Part shown: piece after piece, positions 14,778-22,639 of the stretch
How the letters are laid out: every line of letters begins with the position of its first letter
Numbering within the stretch: the first letter of the stretch is position 1
NCBI GenBank assembly: GCA_021325555.1
Contig: JAJPGY010000045.1
Coordinates: forward strand, 1 to 37,309
DNA from: Pseudomonadota bacterium
GTDB lineage: Bacteria; Cyanobacteriota; Vampirovibrionia; Obscuribacterales; Obscuribacteraceae
Length of the DNA stretch: 37,309 nucleotides
Direction of reading: 5' to 3'
Notes under the pieces: generated by a model
What the model saw: only the letters and a program-made list of their open reading frames with translations
What the model was told of the DNA's origin: nothing
Databases searched by the model: none
Made by a program: the position numbers and the translations under genes

Positions 14778-16667
14778 ATGAAATCACAATTTAATTCAGC
14801 AGCGGTGCTCATGGCGATCAGCAGCGTGGCGCTCGCCAATTCTTTCAATCTGATGATGCATCGACCATCACTGGCTCAGGCAAGCAAACCGGTGAGGGTA
14901 ATGCGAGGAAGAGTCGAGCGTGACGTGGCGCTTGGAGACCGGCTGATGCTCAAGGGCAAATTCGAGCGGGCCGCAGATTTCTATAAAGACGCCATCAACA
15001 GGAACTCTCACGATGTCCCCGCGCTTGTCGGTTATGGCATGGCGCTGGGCAGGCAGTTCAAACTCGATGCCGCCGAGGATCAGTTCGACAAGGCTCTGGC
15101 GCTGGATTCCGGCAATGCTCTGGCGCACGCCGGAAAGGCGATGGTGCTTTTGAACCGCCTGCAGTCCTCGTCGATGACCATCATCAAGAACAGGGACAAC
15201 ACCCTGAAGCAGTGCGAGACTGAGTGCAAAAAAGCGCTCCAGATCGATCCCGGCCTGCCGGAGGCGCACTACACGCTCGGCATGGTGTATAAGGAGCAGA
15301 GGCGATTCGACGATTCCTCGAGAGAGTTTCAAGAAGCGATTCGGCAGGATCCGAAATACTCGGAGGCTTACGCGGGACTCGGACTGACCAGGCTCGCCCA
15401 GGGTAATGTCGGGGACGCAGTCTCGCATTTCCAGGAAGCGATCAGGCTGAACTCAGGCAATTCGACCGCGCACTACGGCTTGGGCGTCGCCTATCTGAAG
15501 CAAAACATGCCGGACAACGCGATTAAGGAGTTGAACACCGCGCTCTATCAATTCCGCAACAGCGCGCCGGTGCGCCTGGCGATGGGCGATGCCTACCAGA
15601 TGCAGGGCAACACGGTGGCGGCGGTCAGGGAATATCAGGAGTCGATCCGCATCAAGCCGGAGAATGTGGCGGCTTACCTGCACATCGCCGATATCCGCGA
15701 AGCGCGCGGCGACATCGAGCATTCGATCGCCGAGCTGCGAGCCGGTCTCGAGCTTATGCCGGACAATCCGGAGCTGCGCCTGCGCATCGGAGACGAGAGC
15801 TTGCGTGTCGATAAGATCGGTGACGCCATCAAAGCATACGAATCTGTCCTGGCTGTGGCGCCGCAAAGCACGCGGGCGGTCAACGGCTTGACCAGGGCGT
15901 ATTACTTGAAGGCTCAGAAGGAGACGACCGGAGCGTTCGTGGCGGACAACGATTTCGAAAAGGCGGAGGACTCGATCAAAAAAGCAATCTCGCTCAGGCC
16001 CAACGATATCCAGCTGCGAATGGCGCTGGCCAAGATGCAGGCGCTTTCGGGAGAGCGCATAGATCTTGGAGCCGTAGGCACGCCGACCAACGATGCTGAG
16101 CGGCTTGCCCTGGCGGAGACGCTCCTGGCTGACAACAAGTTCGATGAGGCGAAGACCCAGATGAGTCAAGTGATCGCCAACGCGCCCGACGCCAAGCAAA
16201 CGTTCGCGGTGGCGGATCTGTCGCTGATGATCAAGGACCTGGACAGCGCCGAAGCCGCTTACAAGAAGGCTGGGAGCTTCCCGGGCGCGGAGGCACGCGC
16301 GAAGCGAGGGCTGGACCTTGTGTCCAGGGCCCGCCAGCAAGCCAGGGAGGAACTCAATCTGGCAAGCGATCTGGCGAGCAAGAAGCAGGTCACGAGCGCC
16401 GTCGACAAGTATCACGCCGCCGTGTTCGACAATCCCAAACTGCCCCAGGCGCGAATCGGACTGGCCAGGACTCTCGAGAGGGTGAGCAAGCCTTCATCGC
16501 AGGAGCTGAGGGAAGCAGCCACGCAGTACCGCGCGTATGTCTCGCTGGAGCCGTCCCTGCCTCAAAAGAATCGCGATCGCCTTTTGAATCGCGCAAATAA
16601 GCTGGACAATAAGGCGTTCAAAATCGAACAAAAGTCGACGCAAGCGAGAAGAGGAGCGCAGCTATAG
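14778..16667 (+). CDS. Secreted TPR-repeat protein
   Basis: The 629-residue protein begins at the ATG at 14778, with GAGAGGGA upstream; an in-frame start at 14757 would place charged residues before the signal. Residues 1-35 form a signal peptide ending in S-L-A-Q-A. From about 50 to 560 the chain is a run of ten or so tetratricopeptide units, seen as repeated A-x-x-x-Y/F-x-x-A-I with alternating G-L-G/L-G-x-A helices and P-x-x-x-x-A endings; the best are between 160 and 340. The tail is Arg/Lys/Gln-rich. Such proteins act as interaction scaffolds in the envelope or periplasm; partners cannot be told. It converges with the minus-strand tal-pgi gene across a repeat-rich gap of 124 bases. Confidence 0.85.
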   Translation: MKSQFNSAAVLMAISSVALANSFNLMMHRPSLAQASKPVRVMRGRVERDVALGDRLMLKGKFERAADFYKDAINRNSHDVPALVGYGMALGRQFKLDAAEDQFDKALALDSGNALAHAGKAMVLLNRLQSSSMTIIKNRDNTLKQCETECKKALQIDPGLPEAHYTLGMVYKEQRRFDDSSREFQEAIRQDPKYSEAYAGLGLTRLAQGNVGDAVSHFQEAIRLNSGNSTAHYGLGVAYLKQNMPDNAIKELNTALYQFRNSAPVRLAMGDAYQMQGNTVAAVREYQESIRIKPENVAAYLHIADIREARGDIEHSIAELRAGLELMPDNPELRLRIGDESLRVDKIGDAIKAYESVLAVAPQSTRAVNGLTRAYYLKAQKETTGAFVADNDFEKAEDSIKKAISLRPNDIQLRMALAKMQALSGERIDLGAVGTPTNDAERLALAETLLADNKFDEAKTQMSQVIANAPDAKQTFAVADLSLMIKDLDSAEAAYKKAGSFPGAEARAKRGLDLVSRARQQAREELNLASDLASKKQVTSAVDKYHAAVFDNPKLPQARIGLARTLERVSKPSSQELREAATQYRAYVSLEPSLPQKNRDRLLNRANKLDNKAFKIEQKSTQARRGAQL

Positions 16668-16703
16668 GGCGCAGCAGTGTGGCGCCCGTGCGCCCAGCCG
16701 GCC

Positions 16704-16761
16704 CGAAGCCAGTCTTCGAGTCGCATCCGCGGAGCGAAGCCGGTCTTCGAGCCGCGGATGC
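16704..16761. repeat. Direct and inverted repeats between convergent genes
   Basis: Two 21-base direct repeats (16704-16724 and 16735-16755) agree at 19 positions, each holding the core GTCTTCGAG. A perfect inverted repeat GCATCCGCGG (16723-16732) and CCGCGGATGC (16752-16761) spans a 19-base loop. The position between two convergent stops fits a bidirectional, factor-dependent terminator, but no T-run follows on either strand. Confidence 0.55.
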
Positions 16762-16790
16762 CCGGGGGCGCGGCCGTCCCGCCCGCATTT
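16762..16790 (+). repeat. REP-like GC-rich repeat, copy 2
   Basis: It matches copy 1 (13580-13608) over 29 bases with about four differences. It sits one base from the tal-pgi stop and touches the inverted repeat, so the pair forms a compact structured convergent end. Confidence 0.6.
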
Positions 16791-16791
16791 G

Positions 16792-19668
16792 TCAGGCGAG
16801 CGCTTTTAGAACCGCTTCCTTGAGCCTCGCCAGCGATGCCTGCACGTCGCCCGTCAGGTGCACCCTGAGCGCCCTTCTGCGCCTGTCGACGAGAACCTGG
16901 AAGTCACCGCGCGCCTGAGCAGCCTTCACCGTTCCGAAGGTGTACTTCTGCCCGGGCACCGGCAGATCGTCGGCGTCGTCGCAGGTAACTTGCAGGAACA
17001 CGCCGGTATTGGGTCCGCCCTTGTACGCCTGGCCGGTCGAGTGCAAGAAGCGGGGACCGAAGCCGAGGCAGGTGGCCACCTTCTTCCTGTCCCTGACGGC
17101 CCGGCGAATCTCCTGCAATTGTTGCTCGTGCGCGTCGTTCATCTCGACGTAGGCGATAAGGCCCAGATAATCTCCCGGCGCCAGGCGATTGAGATGAGCT
17201 CGCAGATAAGCGGCCGGCGACTTGTCCGAGCCGGCGGCCTTATGCAAGGCCTCCGCGTTGATCTTGTCGGTGAAAAGCTTTATGCCGCCATCTTCCAGTA
17301 TGGGATCCTCGGGCGGAAGCTTCCCGGTCTTCTCGTATTCTTCGGTCAACGCGCGGGTGGCGACCTTGCTGGCTTCCACATCCGGCTGATTGAAGGCGTT
17401 TATGCCGATGATCGAGCCGGCAACGGCGGTGGCGAACCCCCAGCGGAAAAACTCCTGCCCGAGCTGGTAGATATCCGGGATAGCGATGCGCACGACCGGC
17501 TGACCGGCTCGTTCCAGCCTGTCAATTTCCTTATCCTGCTTCGCGTCCGGCTGCGATTCCAGTCTCAGGTAAACGAACAGGCGATCGTTGCCGTAAACCT
17601 CGGGCGGTCCGACTTCCTCGCGATCCACCGGGATCAACCCGCGCCCCTCCTTGCCCGTGGACTCCGCAAGCAGCTGCTCCAGCCAGGCTCCGAGATCATA
17701 AATTGCCGGCGATGCGACGAGCGTCACCTTGTCTCGCCCCTCACGGGCCAGGACGCCCATGATCGCCCCCAGAACGGCCCCGGGATTCTCCTGCACGGGC
17801 ACACAATATGAGCAGGCATGAACCATCTCCTCGGCGTGGTCGAGGAATCGCTTCACGTCGACGCCCATGATCGCGGCAGGCACCATTCCGAAATTAGATA
17901 ACGCTGAATAGCGCCCGCCTATGCTCGGCCGGCCGAAAAACACGTGCCTGAAGCCGTCAGCCTCGGCCGCCTGCTGCATCTTCGAGCCGGGATCCGTGAT
18001 GGCGATAAAGCGGTCGCCGGCCCTGTCCGTTCCCAGCGCTTGCCGCACGCGTTCGAAGAAATACTGTTTGAAAATGTTTGGCTCCAGGGTCGTCCCTGAT
18101 TTGCTTGATACGATGCAGATCGTGTTTGCCAGGTCCACCTTGTTCTCAACGGCTCGTACCTGCGCCGGATCCGTCGAGTCGAGCACGTGAAGCTCGGGAA
18201 AGCCATTTATCTTTCCAAACGTCTTGCTCATAACCTCGGGACACAAGCTGGACCCGCCCATGCCCAGCAGCAGAGCATGAGAGAAGCCGGCCTGTTGCAC
18301 CTCGGCGGCCAGTTTCTGGAAGTGATCGATGTGACCGAGCTGATCGTCCGTTATGCCCAGCCAGCCCAGCCATTTGCCTTCGTCCATGCCTGTCCACAGC
18401 GTGGCGTCACCAGCCCACAGTCTGCGGACTTTGGAGCTGCTGCGCCATTCCTGCAATGTGGATTTGACCATCGAGCTCAGATGATCGGGCAGCTTGTAGC
18501 TGAACCTGTCCATGGCCCTGCGCATCGTCGCCTCGCGCTGCCTGTCGATGGTTTTCAACAGCTTCTCGAACGCTTCCGCGAAGAGCACCACCCCCTGTTC
18601 CAGCAGGCTGGCGCAGACCTCCGGCAGGGAGATGCCCGCGAGATCCAGATCGGCCATCACCGCGTGCGCGCCCTGGAGGTTCTCTGTCAGGGTTTCTTTC
18701 AGCTTGCCATGATCGCGAAACGCTTCGTAAGTCGAGGGCGGGATCGTATTGACCGTGTCGGGACCGATCAGGTCTTCGACGTACAACGTGTCGGGGTAGC
18801 TCGGATTCTTGGTGCTGGTGCTTGCCCAGAGCAGGCGCTGCGTGCGCGCACCCCTCTGCTCCAGGGCTTTCCAGCGCGGGCTCTTGAAGATCTCCAGGTA
18901 TCGCTCGTAGGCGAGCTTGGCGTTGGCTATGGCCGCCTTCCCCTTAAGACCTTTCAGCGTTGCCTTCTCCGAGTCCGACTTCGCCTCCTTGAGACGTTCG
19001 TCGATAATGGTATCGACGGCGGTGTCAATGCGGCTGACGAAGAAGCTGGCAACGCTGGCGATTTTGCTCGCCTCGCCCCCGTTTTTAAGCAACTTTTCGA
19101 CGCCCGATATGTAGGCGTCGGCTACTTTTTCGTAGATGTCCACGGCAAAAAGCAGCGTGATGTTGACGTTGATTCCCTCGCTGATCAGCTCGCTGATGGC
19201 CGGCAGGCCTTCAGGCGTGGCGGGAACTTTGATCATTACGTTCTCCCGCCCAACCTCCTTCCAGAGCCTCCTGGCTTCGGCCAGCGTCTTTTGCGTGTCC
19301 GAGGCAAGCAGCGGCGACACCTCCAGGCTGACGTAGCCGTCGCGCCGGCGCGTTCTTTCATAAACCGGGCGGAAGGCGTCGGCAGCGTCCTGAATGTCGC
19401 GTATAGCCAGCTTTTCATAGATGCCGTCGGCATCGAGGTGCCGATCGCTTGCCAGCTCCTTGAGCGTGTCCGCATAGTCGTTGCTGCCGGCAATCGCCTT
19501 CTCGAAGATCGACGGGTTGGAAGTCATGCCCCGCAGCCCGTCCTCCTCGATCATTCGCTCGAGCTCGCCGCTCGTAAGCAGGTTCCTGCGAATGTAATCC
19601 AGCCAGACCGACTGGCCATACTTCTGCAACTCTTGTAAAGGATTCATCTTTTCGACGAGTGGTTTCAT
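16792..19668 (-). CDS. Bifunctional transaldolase / glucose-6-phosphate isomerase
   Basis: The 958-residue protein fuses two sugar-phosphate enzymes. Residues 1-370 are transaldolase: an early D-Y-I-R-R segment, G-M-T-S-N-P-S-I-F-E-K-A-I, and V-M-I-K-V-P-A-T with the Schiff-base lysine K147. Residues from about 400 are phosphoglucose isomerase: M-G-G-S-S-L near 475, S-S-K-S-G-T-T (S522-T527), then I-T-D-P-G-S, with a C-terminal part rich in sugar-binding loops. It joins the non-oxidative pentose phosphate pathway (sedoheptulose 7-phosphate plus glyceraldehyde 3-phosphate) to fructose 6-phosphate/glucose 6-phosphate exchange in the cytoplasm. The ATG at 19668 has AAGGA 8 bases upstream; the frame is open 27 codons further but without support. 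The fused arrangement is known in several bacterial groups. Both active sites look intact. Confidence 0.93.
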   Translation of the reverse strand: MKPLVEKMNPLQELQKYGQSVWLDYIRRNLLTSGELERMIEEDGLRGMTSNPSIFEKAIAGSNDYADTLKELASDRHLDADGIYEKLAIRDIQDAADAFRPVYERTRRRDGYVSLEVSPLLASDTQKTLAEARRLWKEVGRENVMIKVPATPEGLPAISELISEGINVNITLLFAVDIYEKVADAYISGVEKLLKNGGEASKIASVASFFVSRIDTAVDTIIDERLKEAKSDSEKATLKGLKGKAAIANAKLAYERYLEIFKSPRWKALEQRGARTQRLLWASTSTKNPSYPDTLYVEDLIGPDTVNTIPPSTYEAFRDHGKLKETLTENLQGAHAVMADLDLAGISLPEVCASLLEQGVVLFAEAFEKLLKTIDRQREATMRRAMDRFSYKLPDHLSSMVKSTLQEWRSSSKVRRLWAGDATLWTGMDEGKWLGWLGITDDQLGHIDHFQKLAAEVQQAGFSHALLLGMGGSSLCPEVMSKTFGKINGFPELHVLDSTDPAQVRAVENKVDLANTICIVSSKSGTTLEPNIFKQYFFERVRQALGTDRAGDRFIAITDPGSKMQQAAEADGFRHVFFGRPSIGGRYSALSNFGMVPAAIMGVDVKRFLDHAEEMVHACSYCVPVQENPGAVLGAIMGVLAREGRDKVTLVASPAIYDLGAWLEQLLAESTGKEGRGLIPVDREEVGPPEVYGNDRLFVYLRLESQPDAKQDKEIDRLERAGQPVVRIAIPDIYQLGQEFFRWGFATAVAGSIIGINAFNQPDVEASKVATRALTEEYEKTGKLPPEDPILEDGGIKLFTDKINAEALHKAAGSDKSPAAYLRAHLNRLAPGDYLGLIAYVEMNDAHEQQLQEIRRAVRDRKKVATCLGFGPRFLHSTGQAYKGGPNTGVFLQVTCDDADDLPVPGQKYTFGTVKAAQARGDFQVLVDRRRRALRVHLTGDVQASLARLKEAVLKALA

Positions 19669-19745
19669 GGCGATATTCCTTGTATATGTGTGCCTAAAAG
19701 ATACCAGATCGGTCGCCTTTACCCTGAGATTTAATCTGCATCCCG

Positions 19746-19755
19746 GCACCGGTGC
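19746..19755. promoter_or_regulatory. Palindrome in the divergent promoter region
   Basis: GCACCGGTGC is a perfect 10-base palindrome in the 177-base gap between the divergent tal-pgi and cytochrome b/molybdopterin genes, about 37 bases before the candidate -10 box of the latter. It is a possible operator; a chance palindrome in GC-rich DNA is equally possible. Confidence 0.25.
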
Positions 19756-19789
19756 GGCATCCGGTCTACAGCCGATCTGCTCGGCGGGC

Positions 19790-19798
19790 TGCTAGAAT
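19790..19798 (+). promoter_or_regulatory. Candidate extended -10 box for the molybdopterin/cytochrome b gene
   Basis: The string TGCTAGAAT is an extended -10 element (TG, one base, TAGAAT) ending 47 bases before the ATG at 19846. No -35 hexamer is found at normal spacing, which extended -10 promoters tolerate. The GCTAGAAT core recurs at 1569-1576 as CGCTAGAAT, upstream of another gene. Confidence 0.4.
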
Positions 19799-19845
19799 AA
19801 TCGCCCGCCAACGTGGCGAGCCGGGATTATCAAGAGGATGCGATT

Positions 19846-21327
19846 ATGCCTCATGATACGGTGACGTTCAGTTTCCCTGTCTGGCTGCGCTGCGCGCATT
19901 GGGTCAACTTCTTATTGCTGACGCTGCTTGTCCGCAGCGGCATTCAGATCCTTGCCGATCACCCGCGCCTGTACTGGACAGTGCACACCAAACCAGGGCG
20001 GGAATGGCTCAAGTTCACGAGCAAGGTGCCGGCAACAGACCGGATCTGGACATCGATGGACGAGGCGGTGCACGTGTCGCCATGGATCGCCATTCCGGGC
20101 GGTCGCCACAATCTCGGACTGGGCCGCCACTGGCACTTCCTATGCGTGATCTTCTGGGTCCTCAATGGATTCATCTATGTCGGCTTGCTGTTCGGAACAG
20201 GTGAGTGGCAGCGCTTGCTGCCGGCGTCGTGGGACATTGTTCCGCGGGCTTTTCACACCGCGCTCACTTACCTCACCTTTCATCTGCCCGATGCCTCCGA
20301 ATTCCGTCCCTACGATCCGCTCCAGCAGCTCGCCTACTCCTTCGTGGTCTTCATCATGGCTCCCCTGTCCATTGCCACGGGGATGGCGATGTCGCCTGCA
20401 GTGGTGGCGCACTGGCCGTGGTACCACAGGCTCTTCGGTAATCGGCAGGTGGCGAGAAGCATTCACTTCCTCCTGATGACCGGCTATCTGGCTTTCTTCG
20501 TCGTTCATGTCACCCTCGTGGTGCTCACCGGTTTCGCCAGGAACATGAATCACATCGTGCTCGGCGTGAGTGGTGACGGCACCCTGGGCGCCCGGATTGG
20601 TCTCGGCATCGTCGCTTTCGTGATCTTCTTGAACTGGCTGCTCACCTGGACGTCCAGGAAATGGCCGCGCCTCGTTCAGGACACGACAGGGTTGCTGACT
20701 GATGGTGCGATGGCCCTGCTGTTGAACCGGTTGAGATCGCGGCAGACGTATAACCTGTCGGATGTGTCGGATTACTTCTGGGTAAACGGGCTGCCGCCTG
20801 AAACGGCCGAGTTTCAGGAGCTTCTGCGCACGAATTTTAAGGACTGGCGCCTTAAGGTGCACGGTCTCGTCGATGGGCCCATCTCATTTTCGCTTGAGGA
20901 TCTCAAAGCGATGCCGAAGGTCACCATGGTGACGATGCACAACTGCATCCAGGGCTGGTCTTCAATCGGCGAGTGGGGGGGCGTGCCGCTCAAGGACATC
21001 ATCTTACGGTGCAAACCAGCGCCGGACGCGCGGTATATCATTTTTCACTCCTACGGGGTCGATGAGGAAGGCCGCGAATACTATGGCTCACTGGCCCTCG
21101 ATGAGGCGATGCACCCGCAGACCATTCTGGCCTACGAATTCAACGGCGGGCCGCTCCCGCCCGAGCGCGGCGCCCCATTGCGCTTGCGGGTGGAGACCAA
21201 GCTGGGCTTCAAGATGGTCAAATATCTCAAATCAATTGAATTCGTACAGGACTATCGAACCGTCGGCCTCGGGCACGGCGGTTATCGCGAGGACACGCAA
21301 TTCTTCGGCACGCTGGCCAACATTTGA
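19846..21327 (+). CDS. Membrane cytochrome b fused to a sulfite-oxidase-type molybdopterin domain
   Basis: This 493-residue protein has two parts. Residues 1-290 are a cytochrome b561/formate-dehydrogenase-gamma-like module: helices start near 14, 95, 165, 205 and 260, with potential haem ligands H18, the G-R-H-W-H pair and histidines in the S-I-H-F and V-V-H-V helix. Residues 310-493 are a sulfite-oxidase-type molybdopterin domain: L-K-V-H-G-L-V, then the molybdenum-ligand cysteine C367 in H-N-C-I-Q-G-W-S, then W-G-G-V-P-L, and a final G-F-K-M-V-K-Y-L-K. It resembles MsrP (YedY) plus MsrQ joined, but with a cytochrome b of a different type placed first. Role would be a periplasm-facing oxidoreductase delivering or taking quinone electrons; the substrate is unknown. 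The ATG at 19846 has AGAGG 8 bases upstream. Confidence 0.88.
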   Translation: MPHDTVTFSFPVWLRCAHWVNFLLLTLLVRSGIQILADHPRLYWTVHTKPGREWLKFTSKVPATDRIWTSMDEAVHVSPWIAIPGGRHNLGLGRHWHFLCVIFWVLNGFIYVGLLFGTGEWQRLLPASWDIVPRAFHTALTYLTFHLPDASEFRPYDPLQQLAYSFVVFIMAPLSIATGMAMSPAVVAHWPWYHRLFGNRQVARSIHFLLMTGYLAFFVVHVTLVVLTGFARNMNHIVLGVSGDGTLGARIGLGIVAFVIFLNWLLTWTSRKWPRLVQDTTGLLTDGAMALLLNRLRSRQTYNLSDVSDYFWVNGLPPETAEFQELLRTNFKDWRLKVHGLVDGPISFSLEDLKAMPKVTMVTMHNCIQGWSSIGEWGGVPLKDIILRCKPAPDARYIIFHSYGVDEEGREYYGSLALDEAMHPQTILAYEFNGGPLPPERGAPLRLRVETKLGFKMVKYLKSIEFVQDYRTVGLGHGGYREDTQFFGTLANI

Positions 21328-21348
21328 CCTGCCTTAGCCGCCTGCCTG

Positions 21349-21561
21349 CTATCCGCCGGTAAAGTCGACCGGGCAGTAGAGCGCCTCTTCCTGAGGATCA
21401 TCCTCGAGATATATAGGCACAATATCTTTAACGTTGTTGTTGTTGCATTGCGGGCACTTCAGTTCGCCTTGCTTGATGTGGAATTCCGCGTCACACCAAA
21501 CGCACAAATATTTGGCCTTGCTTTCGACAACCTTTTCGCCGTGGGGCAATTTGGCTTTCAT
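21349..21561 (-). CDS. Small zinc-ribbon protein
   Basis: The 70-residue protein starts at the ATG complementary to 21559-21561, 9 bases after AGGAG, a good ribosome site. It carries two cysteine pairs, C-V-W-C and C-P-Q-C, separated by about 15 residues, as in a rubredoxin-like or treble-clef zinc ribbon. A further Cys lies near the end in Y-C-P-V-D-F. It ends 22 bases from the stop of the molybdopterin gene, converging with it. The function is unknown; such proteins often bind nucleic acid or mature metal enzymes. Its presence rules out the TTG-initiated N-terminal extension of the overlapping plus-strand gene. Confidence 0.85.
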   Translation of the reverse strand: MKAKLPHGEKVVESKAKYLCVWCDAEFHIKQGELKCPQCNNNNVKDIVPIYLEDDPQEEALYCPVDFTGG

Positions 21562-21807
21562 AAACCGGATCTCCTGTCGGTGCCGCTACGACGCCCTGCG
21601 AAAAAAGGATTCCATAACCCCATCTTGGCACTATTGCCTGGATTAGTCCAGAGTCTTGCTAAGCGGCCGTGCCGCCTGCTGTTTAATGTGTATGACAATC
21701 GGGCAGTAACTAAGAGCAGCGCCGCTGGCTGTTGTCTACACAACAGTGGCGGGCGCAGGTACGGTTTGCTGCCGGAAGCCGGCGGCGCGACGGAAAGCGA
21801 GGAACGC

Positions 21808-22611
21808 TTGCTGACTTTTGTGCACATTATCTGTGATTATGCCCCCGGCGACATGGCCTGGGCCGAGGTAACGGCGGCGCTCACGGCTGTCTTGCCGGAG
21901 AGCGCCCGCATGCACCTGACCGCCGTCGGATCCTTCGAGACGATTGCCCAGGGATTCGTGATCGCGCAGCTGGGGCTCGCCGAGGAGCGGCTGCGTCCCG
22001 GCCGGACGATAATCTTCGCCAACTGCGCGCCCCGCAAGGACCGGCAGGCGGCCCGGCGGAACAACGAAGGCGAGGGCTTGCTGTTTGGAACCTTGAAGAA
22101 CGGGGTGCCCGTAATTGCAGTCAACAGCGGCTTTTCGCTCTCTTTTGTGCGGGATGATCTGGTCGAGTTGTGGTCTGTGGACGTGAGGGACGACGGCTCA
22201 CAGTTTCGCTCACGCGACTACTTTCCAGAGATTGTCGGTCGGGCGGTCTCCGGTGATGTCTCCTTCAGGCGTCAGCGGCTGGAGCCGTTTTCAGTCATTC
22301 CAGAGCCCCCGTCGCAGGTTATCGGTTATGTTGACTCCTTCGGAAACCTGAAAACCACAATCAGGGCTGGCGATCCGGGCGTTTCCGCTCTCGAGTCGGG
22401 CGCCCGCATAAGGGCCGTAATCGGCAACATAACCCGCACGGCCACGGTGGCTACCGGGAGCTTCAACGTCATGGAAGGAGATCTGGCTTTCGCCCCTGGC
22501 AGCTCGGGTCACTCCCGCCGGTTCTGGGAGTTCTTCCAGCGAGGGGGCTCGGCCTGGGCCGACTTTGGCAGGCCGCCGGTGGGAGCGAAGATTGCCATCG
22601 AAACGATCTGA
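21808..22611 (+). CDS. Divergent DUF62 (SAM hydroxide adenosyltransferase-like) protein
   Basis: The protein of about 267 residues belongs to the DUF62 / S-adenosyl-L-methionine hydrolase family. The C-terminal domain is clear: V-I-G-Y-V-D-S-F-G-N-L-K-T-T-I matches the family's G-x-V-x-Y-x-D-x-F-G-N-L-x-T-N-I, and the tail (G-G-S-A-W-A-D-F-G) also fits. The N-terminal domain has C-D-Y-A-P-G-D-M in the place of T-D-F-G-x-x-D, but lacks the usual D-P-G-V-G-T motif, having N-C-A-P-R-K-D-R instead, so substrate or reaction may differ. The start is uncertain: TTG at 21808 has GAGGA 4 bases upstream, and GTG at 21820 is an alternative. There is no in-frame ATG before the conserved region. The 246 bases upstream (21562-21807) form the divergent control region with the zinc-ribbon gene. 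Confidence 0.75.
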   Translation: MLTFVHIICDYAPGDMAWAEVTAALTAVLPESARMHLTAVGSFETIAQGFVIAQLGLAEERLRPGRTIIFANCAPRKDRQAARRNNEGEGLLFGTLKNGVPVIAVNSGFSLSFVRDDLVELWSVDVRDDGSQFRSRDYFPEIVGRAVSGDVSFRRQRLEPFSVIPEPPSQVIGYVDSFGNLKTTIRAGDPGVSALESGARIRAVIGNITRTATVATGSFNVMEGDLAFAPGSSGHSRRFWEFFQRGGSAWADFGRPPVGAKIAIETI

Positions 22612-22639
22612 GGGGCAGGTCCTGGCGCCGCCGTAAAGA

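Noticed and set aside
18187..19638. 483-codon plus-strand frame opposite tal-pgi
   Set aside because: The minus strand encodes an intact, recognisable two-domain enzyme; the antisense frame matches nothing.
21448..21807. N-terminal extension of the DUF62 gene from a TTG at 21448
   Set aside because: It overlaps the zinc-ribbon gene on the other strand, which has a strong ribosome site, and the added residues show no family similarity.
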